Notes: generated by a model from the sequence alone, not told the origin. A stretch of 64,000 nucleotides of DNA from Epiperipatus broadwayi (GCA_028023455.1 JAQFVV010001086.1:51110-115109); one strand, 5' to 3'. Counted from the stretch's first letter, positions 1 through 18,287 are shown. A program made the numbers and translations.

Positions 1-719
1 TGATACATTAGTTATTAGTGAAAGTATTAGTGTTAATCACAGTTTAGTTAATAACATTATTTTAATATTCAGTATTAAAGAACATACATATTTAGCTTGA
101 TTATGAATTTAAATTATAAGCCTTTCTTAATTTGTACACTATCCTTGGGAATCTGTAAAATCCCTCTTGATATTCCATAGGTAGTATGAAGAATTAATAA
201 ATCAATGATTATCCTGAGATCTCCTTATTGTAAAGTTATTTTGTGATTATTGCCAATCTTAATTATCAAAAATAATAGGAATCACAGTTTATCTGTAATT
301 ATCTAACAGATTAATTTAATGAGTGATTGAATTAAAACTTAATAATTATAAATATAAGACATTTGATATTATTGTTAGCCATGAGAGTATGTAGATACTT
401 AATACGGAGGAGTATCTAGGTATTCTTATGCCTTTGAACAAATATTTTGTATTTGTTTAATGTTAAGGGGATGTTATCTGTTTATGGGTAAACGAGTCTC
501 ACATTAATTATATTTAAAATATGTCTTATTTTAGAAATATTTACTCATGTCAAAGTAACTGGGGATAAATACTAATCTTATCTAAATTCAATTGTTATAG
601 TTAAAGAAAATGGTCGGGATATAGTAAGTTTGTTAATAGAACCTAACCAGAATCCAAGTAGGGCCTAATATATGGGACTTGGAAACTCTGCTTGGGGTCG
701 TACCACCTATAGACAGGCC

Positions 720-722
<3 letters not shown>

Positions 723-764
<42 letters not shown>

Positions 765-767
765 ATA

Positions 768-804
<37 letters not shown>
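723..804. repeat. (TA)n microsatellite, interrupted
   Basis: Two (TA)n blocks (723-760 and 771-804) are separated by a 10-base non-repeat segment, so this looks like one tract broken by substitution or insertion. Confidence 0.95.
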
Positions 805-807
<3 letters not shown>

Positions 808-1470
808 CAGTGGGATTTTTTCATAAGTAAAAATATAAACATAATATTTTGAATTAATTGGAGTATACATTTGCTTGTTGTATATAACATTATACCAACT
901 ATTTAATTAGATATCACAAAACAAATAAATAATTGAATGTTTTATTGTTTGGAAGTTCAAAAAAAATTGGCCTTCAGAAGTGCCAAAATTGGAATCGTTT
1001 CAGGACATTTTGCTTGGAGTATATATTTTACCACAGGACTATATCTGCATAACACATAGGCAGAATTAGGTATTCAATGTTATTTAACAATTATAAAAAA
1101 AATAAAAAAATGTAAAATTTTTTTGATACTTATTTCTTCTGAAAATAATTTGTGTTTCATTTTTTTCACAAATGTATGCATAAAAAATATTATATCAACT
1201 TAGGTTTTAAAATTAATGAAGTTTCTTAGTTTTCATGGTAATCTTTTACCTCCTGAAGAAAACTTTATATTTTGAGAGATTGTAATATCTTGTGTAATTA
1301 TAATTTTCTAGAGCATTTTATATTTATTTCTAGAAAAGTACCATCCATAATATTAGAAATACTATTTGTTAAACCATATATTTTAAAATTTAAATTTATT
1401 TCTAACTTCAACTATTTATATTCATAAAATGTTGAATGAGACAGTAGTAAACATAATTGAATAATATTTT

Positions 1471-1599
<129 letters not shown>

Positions 1600-3131
1600 A
1601 ATAGAACGTATATGAGGCTTTCCATTAAAATTAAAGATTGAAGAAAAACGAAATTATTCCAGTTATATTTAAATAAATTGTTTAAATGCACTTCCAGCTA
1701 GCTATATATAAAACAAATATAAAATCATGCAAAGCAATGAGATCTATCTTTATAATTTATTTTTAAAGATGATGTGACTAACTAATCAATATATATATTA
1801 GAAACAAAGGGACTTCTACTAAATTCAAATATACACATCTAACTATATAAATTTATGTACCTCTAAATATATAAATGAATAATAATATGTGTAAGTGACC
1901 TACAAACCAAATAATAAATGAAATATGAAATTATCTTTTATTATTTATAAATTCAATTAATTTCATAATAACTTTGGCATTAAAAGAAAATAAGAATAAT
2001 ATAGTATCGCTCTTTTAAATAATTACAAAGGCATTATTTATAAAAACAAATAGTACATCCTTTATTTTATGTTATAGTTCAACTTTAAATAATATTGATG
2101 TTTTAAATATAAATACAAAGAATAACTATATGTATATACTTGTAATAAGTATATATAGATTAAATATATAAAGACATATTTTTGCCTAACCATTATAATA
2201 TAAATATAACAGTTCATATACAATATCAACTTATAAATTACATTTTAAGATTTTTAAATTATTTAAGATAATTATCTGAACATCTGTTATACGTCTAATA
2301 TTACTATAAAACAAGATGCTTAAATTGACCACTTATAAAACGTTATATTTTATAATGAAAAATAAAAGTAAATAAAAAAAAATATATCAATCTCAAAATA
2401 TATTTATATATTATTCACACACATATATATATATATATATATATAAAATTATTAAATACCTTTTAAAGTTCATTTAGCTAATTTTCCTTTCCAAAAAGTT
2501 AATTTATTACATGAGTTCTTTGTATCCGTTTACTATTATTATTAGAATGCATTCTGTCGAAGGTGAAGAAACTATTATGTTAAAGAAAATTGTTAATTCC
2601 TAGACACATGCATATTTTATCCTTTCAAAATTTCCTTCATTGAAAAAAAAAATAAATAAACAAATTGAAATATTAAATCCAGCATGTCAATTCCAATTAC
2701 TTCCAGATTATGATTAAATTGACGATTATACATTTAAGATAGCTATATCAAGTTTCAACTCCAGACGCGACGAAATTTATACATTGAATTTTTTTAGTTG
2801 TTCCATTGAAAATTGCCTTGGAATAAATGAATGTGATGACGCAGCTCCTAGCTGCGATATATTTTTCTTAGCAAGCCATAATTTATGTATTTACCATAAG
2901 ATATATATGTTATTTCAGTATTTTGAAGAATAGTAAATTTTATAGAACTAAAGTACAACAAAATCTTTATTTTTCAGTTGTTTGTTCTATATCTATTTCA
3001 ATAATAATCTATGATAATGGCTTCTTTTGTTGTTGCTATCGTTCCATGCGCCAGCAGATACTATTTTAAAACTCATGTTATATATGTTCTCTTTTAAAAC
3101 AATTAACATTAAAATAAAAATAAAATATCAA

Positions 3132-3170
<39 letters not shown>

Positions 3171-3210
3171 TATATAATATATAAATTGAAATATTTATAT
3201 ATCTATATCA

Positions 3211-3242
<32 letters not shown>

Positions 3243-3564
3243 ATTGAAAATTTGACATCTTTAAAAATATACACATATTATAATTTATTACATTTAATAA
3301 TCATTGTAAATAAAATAATTTTTTTTATAATTAACAATTTATATGTCCTTATTTATTTTAATAATTAAATGTTTATTATGATGTACTATCAATATATATA
3401 AATAAAATAATAACTTCAAATAATAACTATATTTAATAAACATAAAAGAAAAATTTAAATATTTCATATGTAAACATCAACTCAAAGAGATTTTTTTTTA
3501 AATAACAAATAACAAATTTTTAAAATATAATATCGACTTATCGATATTTACAATATATATATAT

Positions 3565-5600
<2,036 letters not shown>

Positions 5601-5632
5601 ATTTATATAAATATTACATTGGTTAATGCAGT

Positions 5633-6292
5633 TTGGGACATTTTATTAGATATTTAAGGAAAAATATTAAAGTTTATGGAATGTTTAAAATTTGTATTAA
5701 ATGTATTAATGAATGGATTAATTTGAAATTAAAAATTGTAAAAATTAATTTGGATATTAGATTTTTAAAGAAATGTAAAAAATATGGAGTGATTCCTGTT
5801 TTCATTAAATTGTATAATATTAAAATATTTTTTAATGATAAAATAATTTTTAAATTGGAAATGAAAATATTATGTAAATTTATAAAAATATTATATATTA
5901 AAAAAGAATGTTATTTAAAGAGGATTAAGGTATTATATATTGGTTTGACTAAATTAATTACATTTAGGGAGGAATTTTTACTATATCAGATTTTTTATAA
6001 TAAAATGGAAATTTTTAGAAAAAAAGTAATTGAAAGACATAATAAAAAACTTAATTTGTTGTTAAATAAAAATTTTAGGGAAAATATAGAAAATATTTCA
6101 AATAAAATGAAAAGTTGTTCAAATAGTAATAATTTAAAAGAGAATTTTATAATAAATTTAACAAATACTGTTTTTAATAAAGATGAAATTAATATTCTAA
6201 ATAAAGGACTTAAATATGTTCCAAATAGACAAGTTAATATTTGTAAACAAATTATTGATATTAAAGTGAAAAAAAAAAGATATAATTATTGA
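5633..6292 (+). pseudogene. PLE N-terminal region
   Basis: A 219-residue open frame rich in Lys, Ile and Asn with no recognisable enzymatic motif lies where PLE proteins carry their poorly conserved N-terminal domain upstream of the RT. It ends just after a run of ten A near 6269-6278. Past that run a different frame continues with plausible coding (a segment starting [11 protein letters not shown]), so the stop looks like a homopolymer frameshift and not the natural end. Assignment rests on position, not on motif identity. Confidence 0.55.
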
Positions 6293-6389
6293 TAAATTTA
6301 ATAATGGTGGAATAGATATAGGAATTAATAAAGACCTTTTGTTTAATGAAATTAAATATGAATTTAAAAAATTGGAATATGACATGATA

Positions 6390-7584
<1,195 letters not shown>

Positions 7585-7630
7585 TAAGCATTGTAAAATT
7601 AATACTATAAAAAATAGAATTAGGAGAGCA

Positions 7631-7933
7631 ATGTTAATATGTTCTAATGAGTTATTATTGAACAAGGAACTAGTTTTAATAAAAAAGGAATGTTATTTGA
7701 ATGAATATCCTAATAAAATTATTGAAAAAAATTTTTTGAGATATAATTTAAATTTAATAAAAAGGAAAATTGAAGAAGAAAATAAAATTAAAAATAAGGA
7801 TAAAAAATTAGATAAGGTATACATAGGTTTTAAAGTATCAAAAAATATTTTTATTAGAATTAAAAATATTTGTAAAAAAAAAAAAATAATAATATTAAAT
7901 TATTTCCTGTATATAAGAAAAAGAAAGATTTAA
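7631..7933 (+). pseudogene. PLE linker between RT and endonuclease
   Basis: A 100-residue frame whose start (RRAMLICSNELLL) matches the conserved 'RA..IC' segment that follows the RT in PLEs. It is joined out of frame to both neighbours, after an A-run near 7545 and before an A13 run near 7877. The remainder is Lys/Ile-rich and carries no catalytic motif. Confidence 0.65.
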
Positions 7934-7938
7934 AAAAG

Positions 7939-8253
7939 ATGATTAATTATTATGATAAGTTTAACATGCTTGAGGCAATGAAAGGAGTATATATTATTAA
8001 ATGTTTAGATTGTTGGAAGGAGGGTAAAAGTATTTCTTATATTGGAAATACTAAGAATAAATTAGAAACAAGGTTAAAACAACATTTATCTGATAAAAAA
8101 TCTGCAATTTATTTTCATAGGTGTAAATTTGCTCATACTGACTACAAAATTGAACTTTTAGAAACTGTAAATAATTATAAAGAAAGGTTTTTAAAAGAAA
8201 ATTTCTACATTAAGAAATTTAACACATTTATGAATAGAAAACTGATAGATTAA
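7939..8253 (+). pseudogene. PLE GIY-YIG endonuclease domain
   Basis: A 104-residue frame contains GVYIIKC followed by ISYIGNTKNKLETRLKQH: the GIY and YIG strands, then the catalytic arginine helix. A later glutamate (LKENFYI) matches the metal-binding Glu of the fold. The CLDC pair and the later HRCKFAHTD segment fit the CCHH zinc-binding insertion typical of Penelope endonucleases. All key residues look intact. It is out of frame with the preceding linker only because of an A-run. Known role in the family: target DNA nicking during retrotransposition. Confidence 0.85.
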
Positions 8254-8570
8254 GATAACAATTAATGACTAGTTTGAGGAATTTTATCCATTTAAATAAT
8301 TTAATTGTTAGTTATAAATAAAAAGGGTTTTTTATATTTTTTGAGAGATTTTTTTTGTGGGATTTTTTATTTTTTGGAGAAGGTAATTTTTTTTTTTTAT
8401 ATTTTATATTTTATTTTTTATTTTTTATTCTTTTTTATTCTATTTTATTTTTTATTTTTTATTCTATTTTGTTTATATTCGTAATTTTAATTTTTTATTT
8501 TCGTTTTATTTGTGTATTTATTTATTTATTTATTATTTATTGAAAATATTGTTTGTATTTTTTCTTAGTG

Positions 8571-8625
8571 GCTTGAAAAAGACTATAAGGATAGAAATAG
8601 TCGAAACATTGCTTATTGAATGTAA
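8571..8625 (+). ncRNA. Degenerate hammerhead-like motif at PLE 3' end
   Basis: After the GIY-YIG stop, a perfect 6-bp stem GACTAT/ATAGTC (8581-8586 with 8597-8602) is followed directly by GAAAC, the 3' half of a hammerhead core. A possible short helix III (ACA with TGT, 8606-8608 with 8621-8623) and a cleavage-position A follow. The 5' core segment reads CTTGAAAAA and not CUGANGA, and I find no convincing helix I, so it is probably inactive. PLE terminal repeats are known to carry hammerheads. Confidence 0.4.
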
Positions 8626-9867
8626 ATTTTTATATAGTTAAATAAAGAACAAGTTTTTTAAAGAAATTGGTTGGTGAATCTATATTGGATAATATTTGGT
8701 ATTTAGCTTCTGACAAAGATAAAGGTCACAATATATATAGTATTTGTTTTCCTCATCTCATCTTTCTTCATTTATATACTACGTACTATTATATTTATAT
8801 ATTATAACTCTCTCCCAACACCTCTCCTACCTTTCTTAACAACAAATACCCGGAGTCACCAATTCTATTGATCATAGAATAAACTATTAGTCTGATTTTA
8901 CTTTAAATTATTCATGAGGCTCTTAATAGATGTTCTACCTTAGCTTAGCTCAGTTGGGGGATACAGAGATCTTCAAGGTGTAAAATGTATATTAGATGTG
9001 GGAGTAAACATTATGATTAATAGGAACAAAACATCTATTAAGTTCTAAAATAAATAAAGAATTAAAATTGATAAAGTTCTACCATTTGAATTGACAAGTT
9101 ATAGTCTATACTTCATCTCCTCCCATCATTCACATGCATTGATCAATCTCTACTGCGTTAGAAAATTAAATTAATAAATAAAGATGTAATGCTGATTAAC
9201 TATACTGTATAGCAAGTTGGAACTAAATACAAAATAAAATATAACATTACTTAACTTTTTATTGTACAATAATTTAAACTAATTAACTGATTTAATGTCT
9301 AATCTAAAGAATAAGTGATTATCTCAGGGAATTAATTTATTGCATGGCTTAATTTCAAATCTATACTTTCCAACAATTACTAATTAGTATTATGACAGTA
9401 ATAATACAAATTAAGCAGTATCCTAGTAAAATAATGATAGTCAGATAATGAAAGAAATAGGGTGCGTTTTGATTTCAACTCATCATCTAAATAATAACTA
9501 AATGATAAAATTTTCAGAGGATCATTAAATAATCCACATTTCATACAGTGGTTGGATCAAGGATAGCCACAGCATGAGATCTGAACATGTTCATCATTAA
9601 ATTATGGAATAATGCAATCATATCATATTAGATATGTAAATGTGTGTGCATGTGTCGAAATGTGAAATATGAATGTGTGTCAAAGAAGAATTCTGAACAC
9701 AACATTAAATAAATAACACATTTATTTACAAGATAATCTAAACAAACATTTGGTTTTATAATTTATGCATATACATGTTCTGGATTATTTTAATATCTAT
9801 GGTTAAATGGTCTACATAAGAGCAAATAAAATAAAGATAACTTTCTATAATTTATTTAACATAAGCC

Positions 9868-10197
9868 AGCTATCAGATCATTCTGATAGACTTATGGAAG
9901 ACACATTATTATCGCAGTACTAAAATAATAACACAAAACTAAACTTATTGATATTTTAATTGCAGCATTTGTTCAAGCTATCAGTCAATTCTAATAAACA
10001 TATGACACACAAACATTATAATACTACACTAAGATAATTAAGTATAAAATAAGAAATATGTATTATTTTATGTTCAATACACTCAAGCTATTAATCACTT
10101 CTGATATGCTCATGAAAAATAAAAACTATTAAACACTAGCATTAAAATTATAAAGTAAAGCTAAAGTTCTTGACATTTTACTTCAAATGCACATCAA
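9868..10197. repeat. Degenerate ~110-bp tandem repeat, three units
   Basis: Units begin at 9868, 9976 and 10086 with AGCTATCA or AGCTATTA followed by TTCT.ATA and end in a ...TTCA/CTCA/CATCA phrase before the next start. Spacing is 108, 110 and about 111 bp. Identity between units is moderate, indicating an old duplication. No coding or structured-RNA signal was seen. Confidence 0.6.
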
Positions 10198-13100
10198 ACA
10201 AAAAGGGAGGGTTTAAATCTAAGAGAAAGTGTATGAATAAGAGGTCAAACTAAATATTTTGTGATGAGCAAAAATAAACTTAAACTTCATAACACATAGC
10301 AATACAATTTTTATCTATGTTTTCTCAAAACATTCAGTATAATCATATCATTCCATGACTACAATATGTTTTTGTAATGGATGTAAAACAACCAGTATTT
10401 TATAGTGCAACTAAGAGAAATATTAATTTTATATAATTACCACACTAAATTTGACTTTTTAAAATACAGGTACTATTTACAACAATTATTATAATATTTG
10501 TATACAAAACAATTAAAAATAAATAAATGTAAAATCACAAACATTTGAGAAATGAAATTAATTGTTTAGAATAGCTTCTAATCAGCATCAGTTGACTGCT
10601 GTTTAAGAATCAATCATAATCGTATTTTTAATATTATAAGCATTATTTACTGTAAGAATTATATTTGTATAAAAGCAGGGGGGAATAACATTAAATTATA
10701 AAATAATATGAAAAATTATGAGTTACCACTAATCTTCAAAAAAGATTTATAACACACACCATATGAGCAAAATTCAAATTTATTTGATTTTTGCAAAATA
10801 CACACAAACTTAGGAACATATTGAGATGGATACCTGTAATCTCAAAAAAATATATAAAATTAAGGCATATGAAAATTTCTAGTGGTATCAACTGAATAAA
10901 ATTCTAGTAAAAATATAACAAAAATTATTTTGTAGTAGCAAATAATAAACAATAGTATGCTCTTAATCAACTCATTTTTTTAAAATAAACATTGTTTCAA
11001 TTAAAGACTAAAATACATATTAAAATTATTATTATTCAATTAAACACTGTAGAAAAATTCCAATAATGTTACATTTACTTAAACTTCTATAAAAAAATAT
11101 GCTACATATAAATTAGTTGAATTTGTTGTCAAACTTTACTTTTAAAATATTCTAAAAAATTTAAAAAAGAATAAGTAAATATAATATTATTAATGCATAT
11201 TTAGGTGATGGTTAATTAAATAATTACTTACATAATTAAGAATTTATTTAACATGTTCTGATCAAAAAGCAACAAAATAGTTTAATTTTTGCTGTTTTGG
11301 TTACTATGATGGCATTGATGTCACCAATGTAGCTGTTCTTCACTATTTTGCAGTTATCAACAATGTTAGATAACTGAACTCAGATTTTTTAAAAATAAAT
11401 ATTATAAATTAAAATTATGATTTTAAAAAGTATATTGGAGATAAGCAGAAGTATATAGATCTCATACAAAATTTTAATTTTTGGACAAACCTACAAAGAT
11501 CTTATTTGCATGTCAAACCGAGCTCAAATTTTATGGCCAATTATTACGGTTTGATTTGAATTAGTAAAATTAAAAAAATGTAATTATCAGTAGTGAATCC
11601 CATATTTATGCTTATTTAGGCTACATGTTTAAAATATTTATTTTAAATCAAAAATTTAAGAAATAGATGTTTATTGAAAATAAATTATACAAATCTAATT
11701 TGCATAATATTTACTGGCTAACATTAATGGCAATCATAAATGACAGAGAAAAAGTTATTTTTGAAATATAAATATAAATAAATGTAATTTATATTTTAAA
11801 GGCATATTTTCATTCTTTATAAATTCACAATTAAAATTCATTCATTAACATTTAAAAAAATGGAATTTAAATAAGAAATATTTCATTTCAATAACTTTTC
11901 TAGATAAACAAAACTTTCAATGGTGTAAAGAATGCTATTTTTACAGTGTTATTTTAAATCTTTTGCAAAGTTCAAATATTAATTTTTAGAATATTTATGT
12001 TTGAAAGCTTACATTTGCAATAAATAATGTAATAATTATCAATATAGGATATACAAATAAGATTTAATTGTAAAAATAATGTTTCAAAAATAAGTAGAAT
12101 ATTTTGTCCAAGGTCTTTCAAATAAAAGAATACTTGAGGCCTCATGATTAAATGCTATATTTCGCTAAGCTATATTTAAATTATTGCTACATTTAATTTG
12201 ATTTTACACACATAAAATAATAATAAGTTTTTAAGAGGAATTGCTAATCTTAACTGACAATTATATTGTTTTTAAAAACAAAATAAAGCACTACTTTTTG
12301 TTATTAGATTTTTAATTACAGAAAATGCAGTACTAAAGTTGCCTTAATTAAATTACTGTTAGAATTACATTAAAACATTAATATCACATTGAAAATAGTA
12401 AGTAAATGTAAACAATAAATGTATTCCTAGAATTGATTATTTCTCAATTGATTTTCTGAGTTACAGATGTTGTCCAGTTTTTAAACAGAAATATATATTT
12501 GTTAAGAAATTATTCCACATTTTTTAACATTAATTTCACTACTCACATGTCATAAAATGTTTACAGAGAGAAAAAAATAAATGTGGCATTAATATTACAT
12601 GTATATAGCACATATTGATTAACATCAAACACTGGCTATATTAGTGCAATGCCCCAACAACAAATGCGGTTCCCATGCCATACAGAAAATGACATTTTCA
12701 TAAACTGTGTAAGATCTTATATAGCCACATGTAAATTTCTGTAATATACATGACTTTAATCATAAACAGTAATTTTTTTAATATAGCTTGTATTGAAGTT
12801 GTCATAACTTTAAGGCTTACATGGTTAACAGTGCTTTAAAATAGTTTTTCTGTGTGTAAAACTCACAAATAGATGAGAATAAAGGAAATGGAAAAATGTA
12901 ATCAGTAATTTGCCAAATAATACTAATAGTTTTTAAAAAAAGTTACTCATCACGACTGTCATCACTTACTAATAGGATAATTAACTAAATTTATATCTAA
13001 CAGACAATCTAAAAAACGCAGATATCATTGAAATTCTTAATTCTATCATATATTTAAATAATAACGGAATTGAACCCATGTCATATTTATGATCGCTAAA

Positions 13101-16100
13101 TGTTTAAATAGTTATGCTATAATATAAGTGTCTAATATATAAATAATTTTCATATCGTTATATATATATATTATACTTACAGAAAAATAATGAAAACCAA
13201 GCTTCTGTGCATGTTTTTATTTTTATTCTGGCCGTCATTTGTTAGATGTATATGTTTGTAAAAACATTTTGCTAATTTATTTACTATTTTTAATATTACA
13301 TATACATTAATGACGCTTGTAAGTAGCTTTAAATTAAACGCTAAATATAGTAATAAAAAAAAAATTAAAAACTTAAGCAAATCAATTAATTAACTCGTTA
13401 GAATTGTCAGATATTTGACATTTCTAAATTCTTCACTTACGTGCTCATTTTAAGAATAATGATTAATTTGTATGGCTTCAATTTTACCAAAAATGACAAA
13501 TAGAATATTTTTTGATTGAAGTGTGTTATATAAAGCATTTGGGAAAAATTATATCTAAAAAATATGTAGATAACTTTATTCATTTGTACATATATATATA
13601 TATTCCCACTGAATGTTTTAAAACTATTTGTGATCGTTGCTTTACCCCTATTTGTGAGTATAAATTCATGTCTGTCTATATAAAAAAAAATTATTTTGCA
13701 ATAAATGATTTATCAAGGGACTAAATGCTTTATATCAATAAATTTATATCTTTTATTTATTTGTTTAAATTAAACGTGGATTAAAGCCGAAGTATCGAAG
13801 TAGGATGGGGGGGGTCACATACTCATTGGAGTAACCGTGGTGTTCACATGAAAATATTTTAATGAACTATGTTTCCTTTTTATTAAATCCCCCTCCCCTT
13901 TTTTTTAGCAACAAAAACAAGTGTAAATAATAAATGTTATAAATTATAAATGAAGTATTAAAATTTTTGACTGACATTTTAAAAGATAAGTAAATAATAT
14001 TTTTTTGTAAAGAAGACGACGTGATCTTTATTTTAATAATTACCCTATGAAATTCTTGACACGCTTAAGTTTAATAAATCACTTAAATATTTACTTAAAA
14101 GAAAAATAGCATTTTACTTTTCTTTTATTTAAAGTAGTGATATTTTGAATCATTTATTAAATAGAATTATTTGATGTTATAATATATAAATTAGTATAAT
14201 TATACAAACATAGGCATATTAAATTAGAAGAAAATATAGATAATGTTAAAATGCCAAATAATAGTTTAAAGATTTAACTACAAAAAAAAAAAAAAAACAA
14301 TTATTGAATAAATACTTTAACATATTTACTATGTTTTTAATTTAATTTATTTATTTGTCAGCATGTGATGTTTTTTAAGGTAATAAACTTTTTATTTGTT
14401 ATAATTAAACGATGTCAGTAATTATATAAGGGGTAGATGCTTGTGCAATTGCATTTATTTCAGCTTTAAATTTAAATGTAATCAGTCTGTAAGCATTTAA
14501 AAAATATCAAAATAAAATTTGCCATACAAATGTAAACGAGAACGGGAAATATGAATATCAGAAATACTGAGAGAAATAGTTATTATATAATGCAATCCAA
14601 ATGTATCTGAGTGCTGAGCAATCTTATCAAAGGCAACTGTTATAATATTTAAAAATAAATCATAGATATAATAAAATATATTTACTAACAACAAAATGAT
14701 ATATAACAATGGCTGTAATATAGTCATATAATCATAACACATAAAAATAACATATAAAAGCTCTTTTCCGCAAATTTTAAATTTGTGCCCTTTTCAATAT
14801 GGCTTAATTACAAAAATAATCTATTCTGCATACATAGTGACATCTACCGGCTCTGTATAAAATTAACACAAACCTATAATTACACCTAAATATCTTTATA
14901 ACAACACATATTACACAACCCTCCATTCATTTTTCATTATCCAATTATAAGTTAAATATTTAAAAAGAACCAGTTACATACATAAAATCTACAAAAAGAA
15001 GTTACAAAATTGACACTTTATTTGTGTATATTCTGTACGAACTGTTATTAGATTTTCTATTCGTAATTACCATTAATGTAAGACATAAAAATGAAATATA
15101 TTATTATTATGAAACTAAATTGAATTTTTCAATATCATCAGTGATTTTGTTCATGTTTCAATTATAGTGAGATAAAATTATTTTGAACTGAGCACAATGG
15201 CAAAAAACCTAAATTTAAAGAGGCTTGGTTTATTAATAACAGTAACTGTGTAATGAATATAAAAACGAATAGCTTTCAGTTTTATAAGGTTTAGAATATA
15301 TTACAATAAAAGTCTCAATTTTATAACAGTAATATAATAAGTGTTGACTTTGACAAGCTGTTCAGCACCCAAAATTTATTCAAATTATGTTATTAATTAG
15401 CTGTTTTTTCTTATTCCCTGGACTAATATTCCATTTATTAATAATCCCTAAAAATATAAGTTGATGTCTATTAAAAATTCCTAACTTTCTATGCCAGTTT
15501 TTTAATTTGGAATTTGGGAAACTAAATTATATATTCTCTTCATCCTACCACTAGACAATAATAGAAAACTACAACAAATTACCTTTAAATTATAATATTA
15601 AACCTGTAATATTTATAGAAAACATAAATTATAACTATTTTTAACATTTTATATTAAGCATAACTTAATTAAATATATGAATATTTATAAAACTGCAATA
15701 TATTCAGTTAATAACTGATTAATTAAAAATGAATAGAAAAGTATATAAGTTGTATTGTTTATGTATTATTTATTCTGCATATTGTTATGTTATATAATCA
15801 TTTCTTTGAAATTATATATTGAAATTCCCCTCTATATGAAAAGACATTCAATTTTGATAAGCATTGTTAGCCAAGATGTCATTGCACCAACCTTGCAAGC
15901 AAGTAGATGGTTTCAGACAGGTATGGGTTCATGTCTTGGCTGATGCTATGACATATGAAAAAAAGACATTCTATTTTACTGAAGATTTATTTTTTTATTG
16001 TTGTTACTTTATTTCTATTATAAAATATTAGATGGGTGTTTATATCTTCAATAATTGTATTATCCTTAATATAGAAGTGTGATATTTAAAATGACATGAA

Positions 16101-16765
16101 ACCATAGAAGCATTCCATTTTAAAAGGACATGAATTTATGTGCTGGAAAAAGTTTTTATGTGTAATTATCTCACCCATTAAGTGCATTGTTTTGTTCTTT
16201 GGCTCTTATCCTTTATTATTTTACTGCACAACAATAATAAATCATATTGTGTTGGTTACAATTAATTCTATACATGATTTAATTTTTTGAATTTGATATC
16301 AATTCTTAATTTATAGTTGACTATTAATTTATTCACACATTTACTATTTAACCATTCACTATTTATATTTATCAATATAATTTATGTTTTATTAATAATT
16401 TGTAGATGTAAAATAATACATAAGTTTGAACCCTTTTATATTTGAATTGTTGTTACTATCATCATTATAATAGATGAATTACACAGGCTTATATATACAT
16501 GTGCCTATATATGTAATAGACAGGGTATGAGCACAGACATATTAGAGATGTCTGCCTATCCCTTATATATGTATTTAATGGATTATGTCCTGTACATGAG
16601 GGGACAGATTGACCTTTAGGTCAACATGGGTGTGACAACAATCTCAGCCTAAGGGTGGCCTTTGAGCATTCCACCATCAGATTTTCAATTGGATGGACAG
16701 TTGAAGAGTTGGAGTGTGGAGTACATTGAAGCTTGTCCATTAAACTTAGTAGAATGATTTGCTAG

Positions 16766-16876
<111 letters not shown>

Positions 16877-18174
16877 CACTTGTAGCATATATGTGTAGAG
16901 ATGGTAATCTGGACCAACTGATGATTGCTGGTTTAGCATGAAATATGTATATTGGTGATTATATTTTCGACATATGTGTGTTCAGGTGTATCAGTGTTAT
17001 GAGATAGTGTGGAGAGTGGTGGGTCATGTGAAAGTCTGTGCTCATATGCTGTCTATCATCATTATAATTATTTTGCAAAGAAATATTATTTAATATATAT
17101 TTTTTGAATTAAAAATATATTTTAAAGGGTTATATTCACAATATTTATATAATTTAATAAATCAGACATTATATTTGTTATTTCTATATTTAAAACTTTT
17201 AATGACTGCCAATTTTTTGTATCCATGTTGTTGTGAATCTATAAATATTTTTTTTCTTAATTTATCTTTTTTTAATAAAATGATTTAATATACTTTTGTT
17301 ATCATAATATATGTTAATTTCTATATCTCAATATTTAATTTTGTCATGATAACAAAATTATATCAAAATTTAAAAAAAAAAAAAAAATAAGAAAAAAATA
17401 TTTCTATGAATTTCTACCAAAATGAATACAAAGATGAAAGTCATCAATAATTTTAAATATAAAAATCATAAATATAATACTGATAAAAATGTAGTTCATT
17501 TATAAAAGAACCATTTTTTAATTATATAAAGAATATAGATATAACACTAAAACTCTTGAAGATATGCTTATTAATTCTAAAAAAATCTAATATTAAATGA
17601 TAAAATGTGTATGCAAATGATTATAATGGTAAGAGTAACAATAACTTACATTGTAATGGTTATATTTGTACATGAATGCAACAAAATCCAGAGTTTTGTT
17701 GAATTATTCCAAAGCTGATCAAGATGAAAGGTTGAGACCTCGAATCAAATTGCACATCAGTTCCTTCACAAATGCTTCATGATTTACTACCCTACGTATC
17801 ACAGATTTGAGGTTACACTTAGTTAACTTTAATTTCAAGCTGGAAGTAGCAATGGGTGGAATATGAGACTCAGGGAATAATGACAAAATTAATTATAAAT
17901 TTACTAAACACACATATATCATTGACTAGATAATGCATATTTTATCACTTAACTAAAATGAAATTAGATTTGAATGTGATGTGGGATGGATAGTGAATAA
18001 TACCCTAAACACTATTATAATTAAATATCATTAATTATTAAAATATATATAAGGAATACAATATAGAAGTATATTGGGATTTACACTCGCAGGTGTCTTA
18101 CAATGATGAATAGATTCAGAACAAGGTCTTATCTTTAGGATGCATTTTATAGTTTAATTTTAAAGTTAATGGAA

Positions 18175-18257
<83 letters not shown>

Positions 18258-18287
18258 CATCATCATCATCATCATCATCATCATTAT
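18175..18287. repeat. (ATT)n-(ATC)n compound microsatellite
   Basis: Twenty-seven or so ATT units pass directly into about nine ATC units, an expansion with one later unit substitution that itself expanded. Confidence 0.95.

Noticed and set aside
3134-3233. Possible hairpin from two (TA)n blocks
   Set aside because: Any two TA tracts are mutually complementary, so this carries no information.
8941-8985. tRNA-like phrase TAGCTCAGTTGGGGGATA
   Set aside because: Resembles a tRNA A box, but no B box or cloverleaf follows within 100 bases.
15830-15980. Direct repeat ATATGAAAA..AGACATTC flanking a ~100-bp segment with an inverted AGCCAAGA
   Set aside because: Could be a target duplication of a small retrocopy, but the segment has no A/B boxes or other copies clear enough to support it.
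16500-16570. Small inverted repeat ACAGACAT...ATGTCTG
   Set aside because: Only seven or eight base pairs with a short loop; expected by chance in 64 kb.
18175-18287. Array of short direct repeats as a CRISPR candidate
   Set aside because: Trinucleotide microsatellite without spacers, in a eukaryotic genome.
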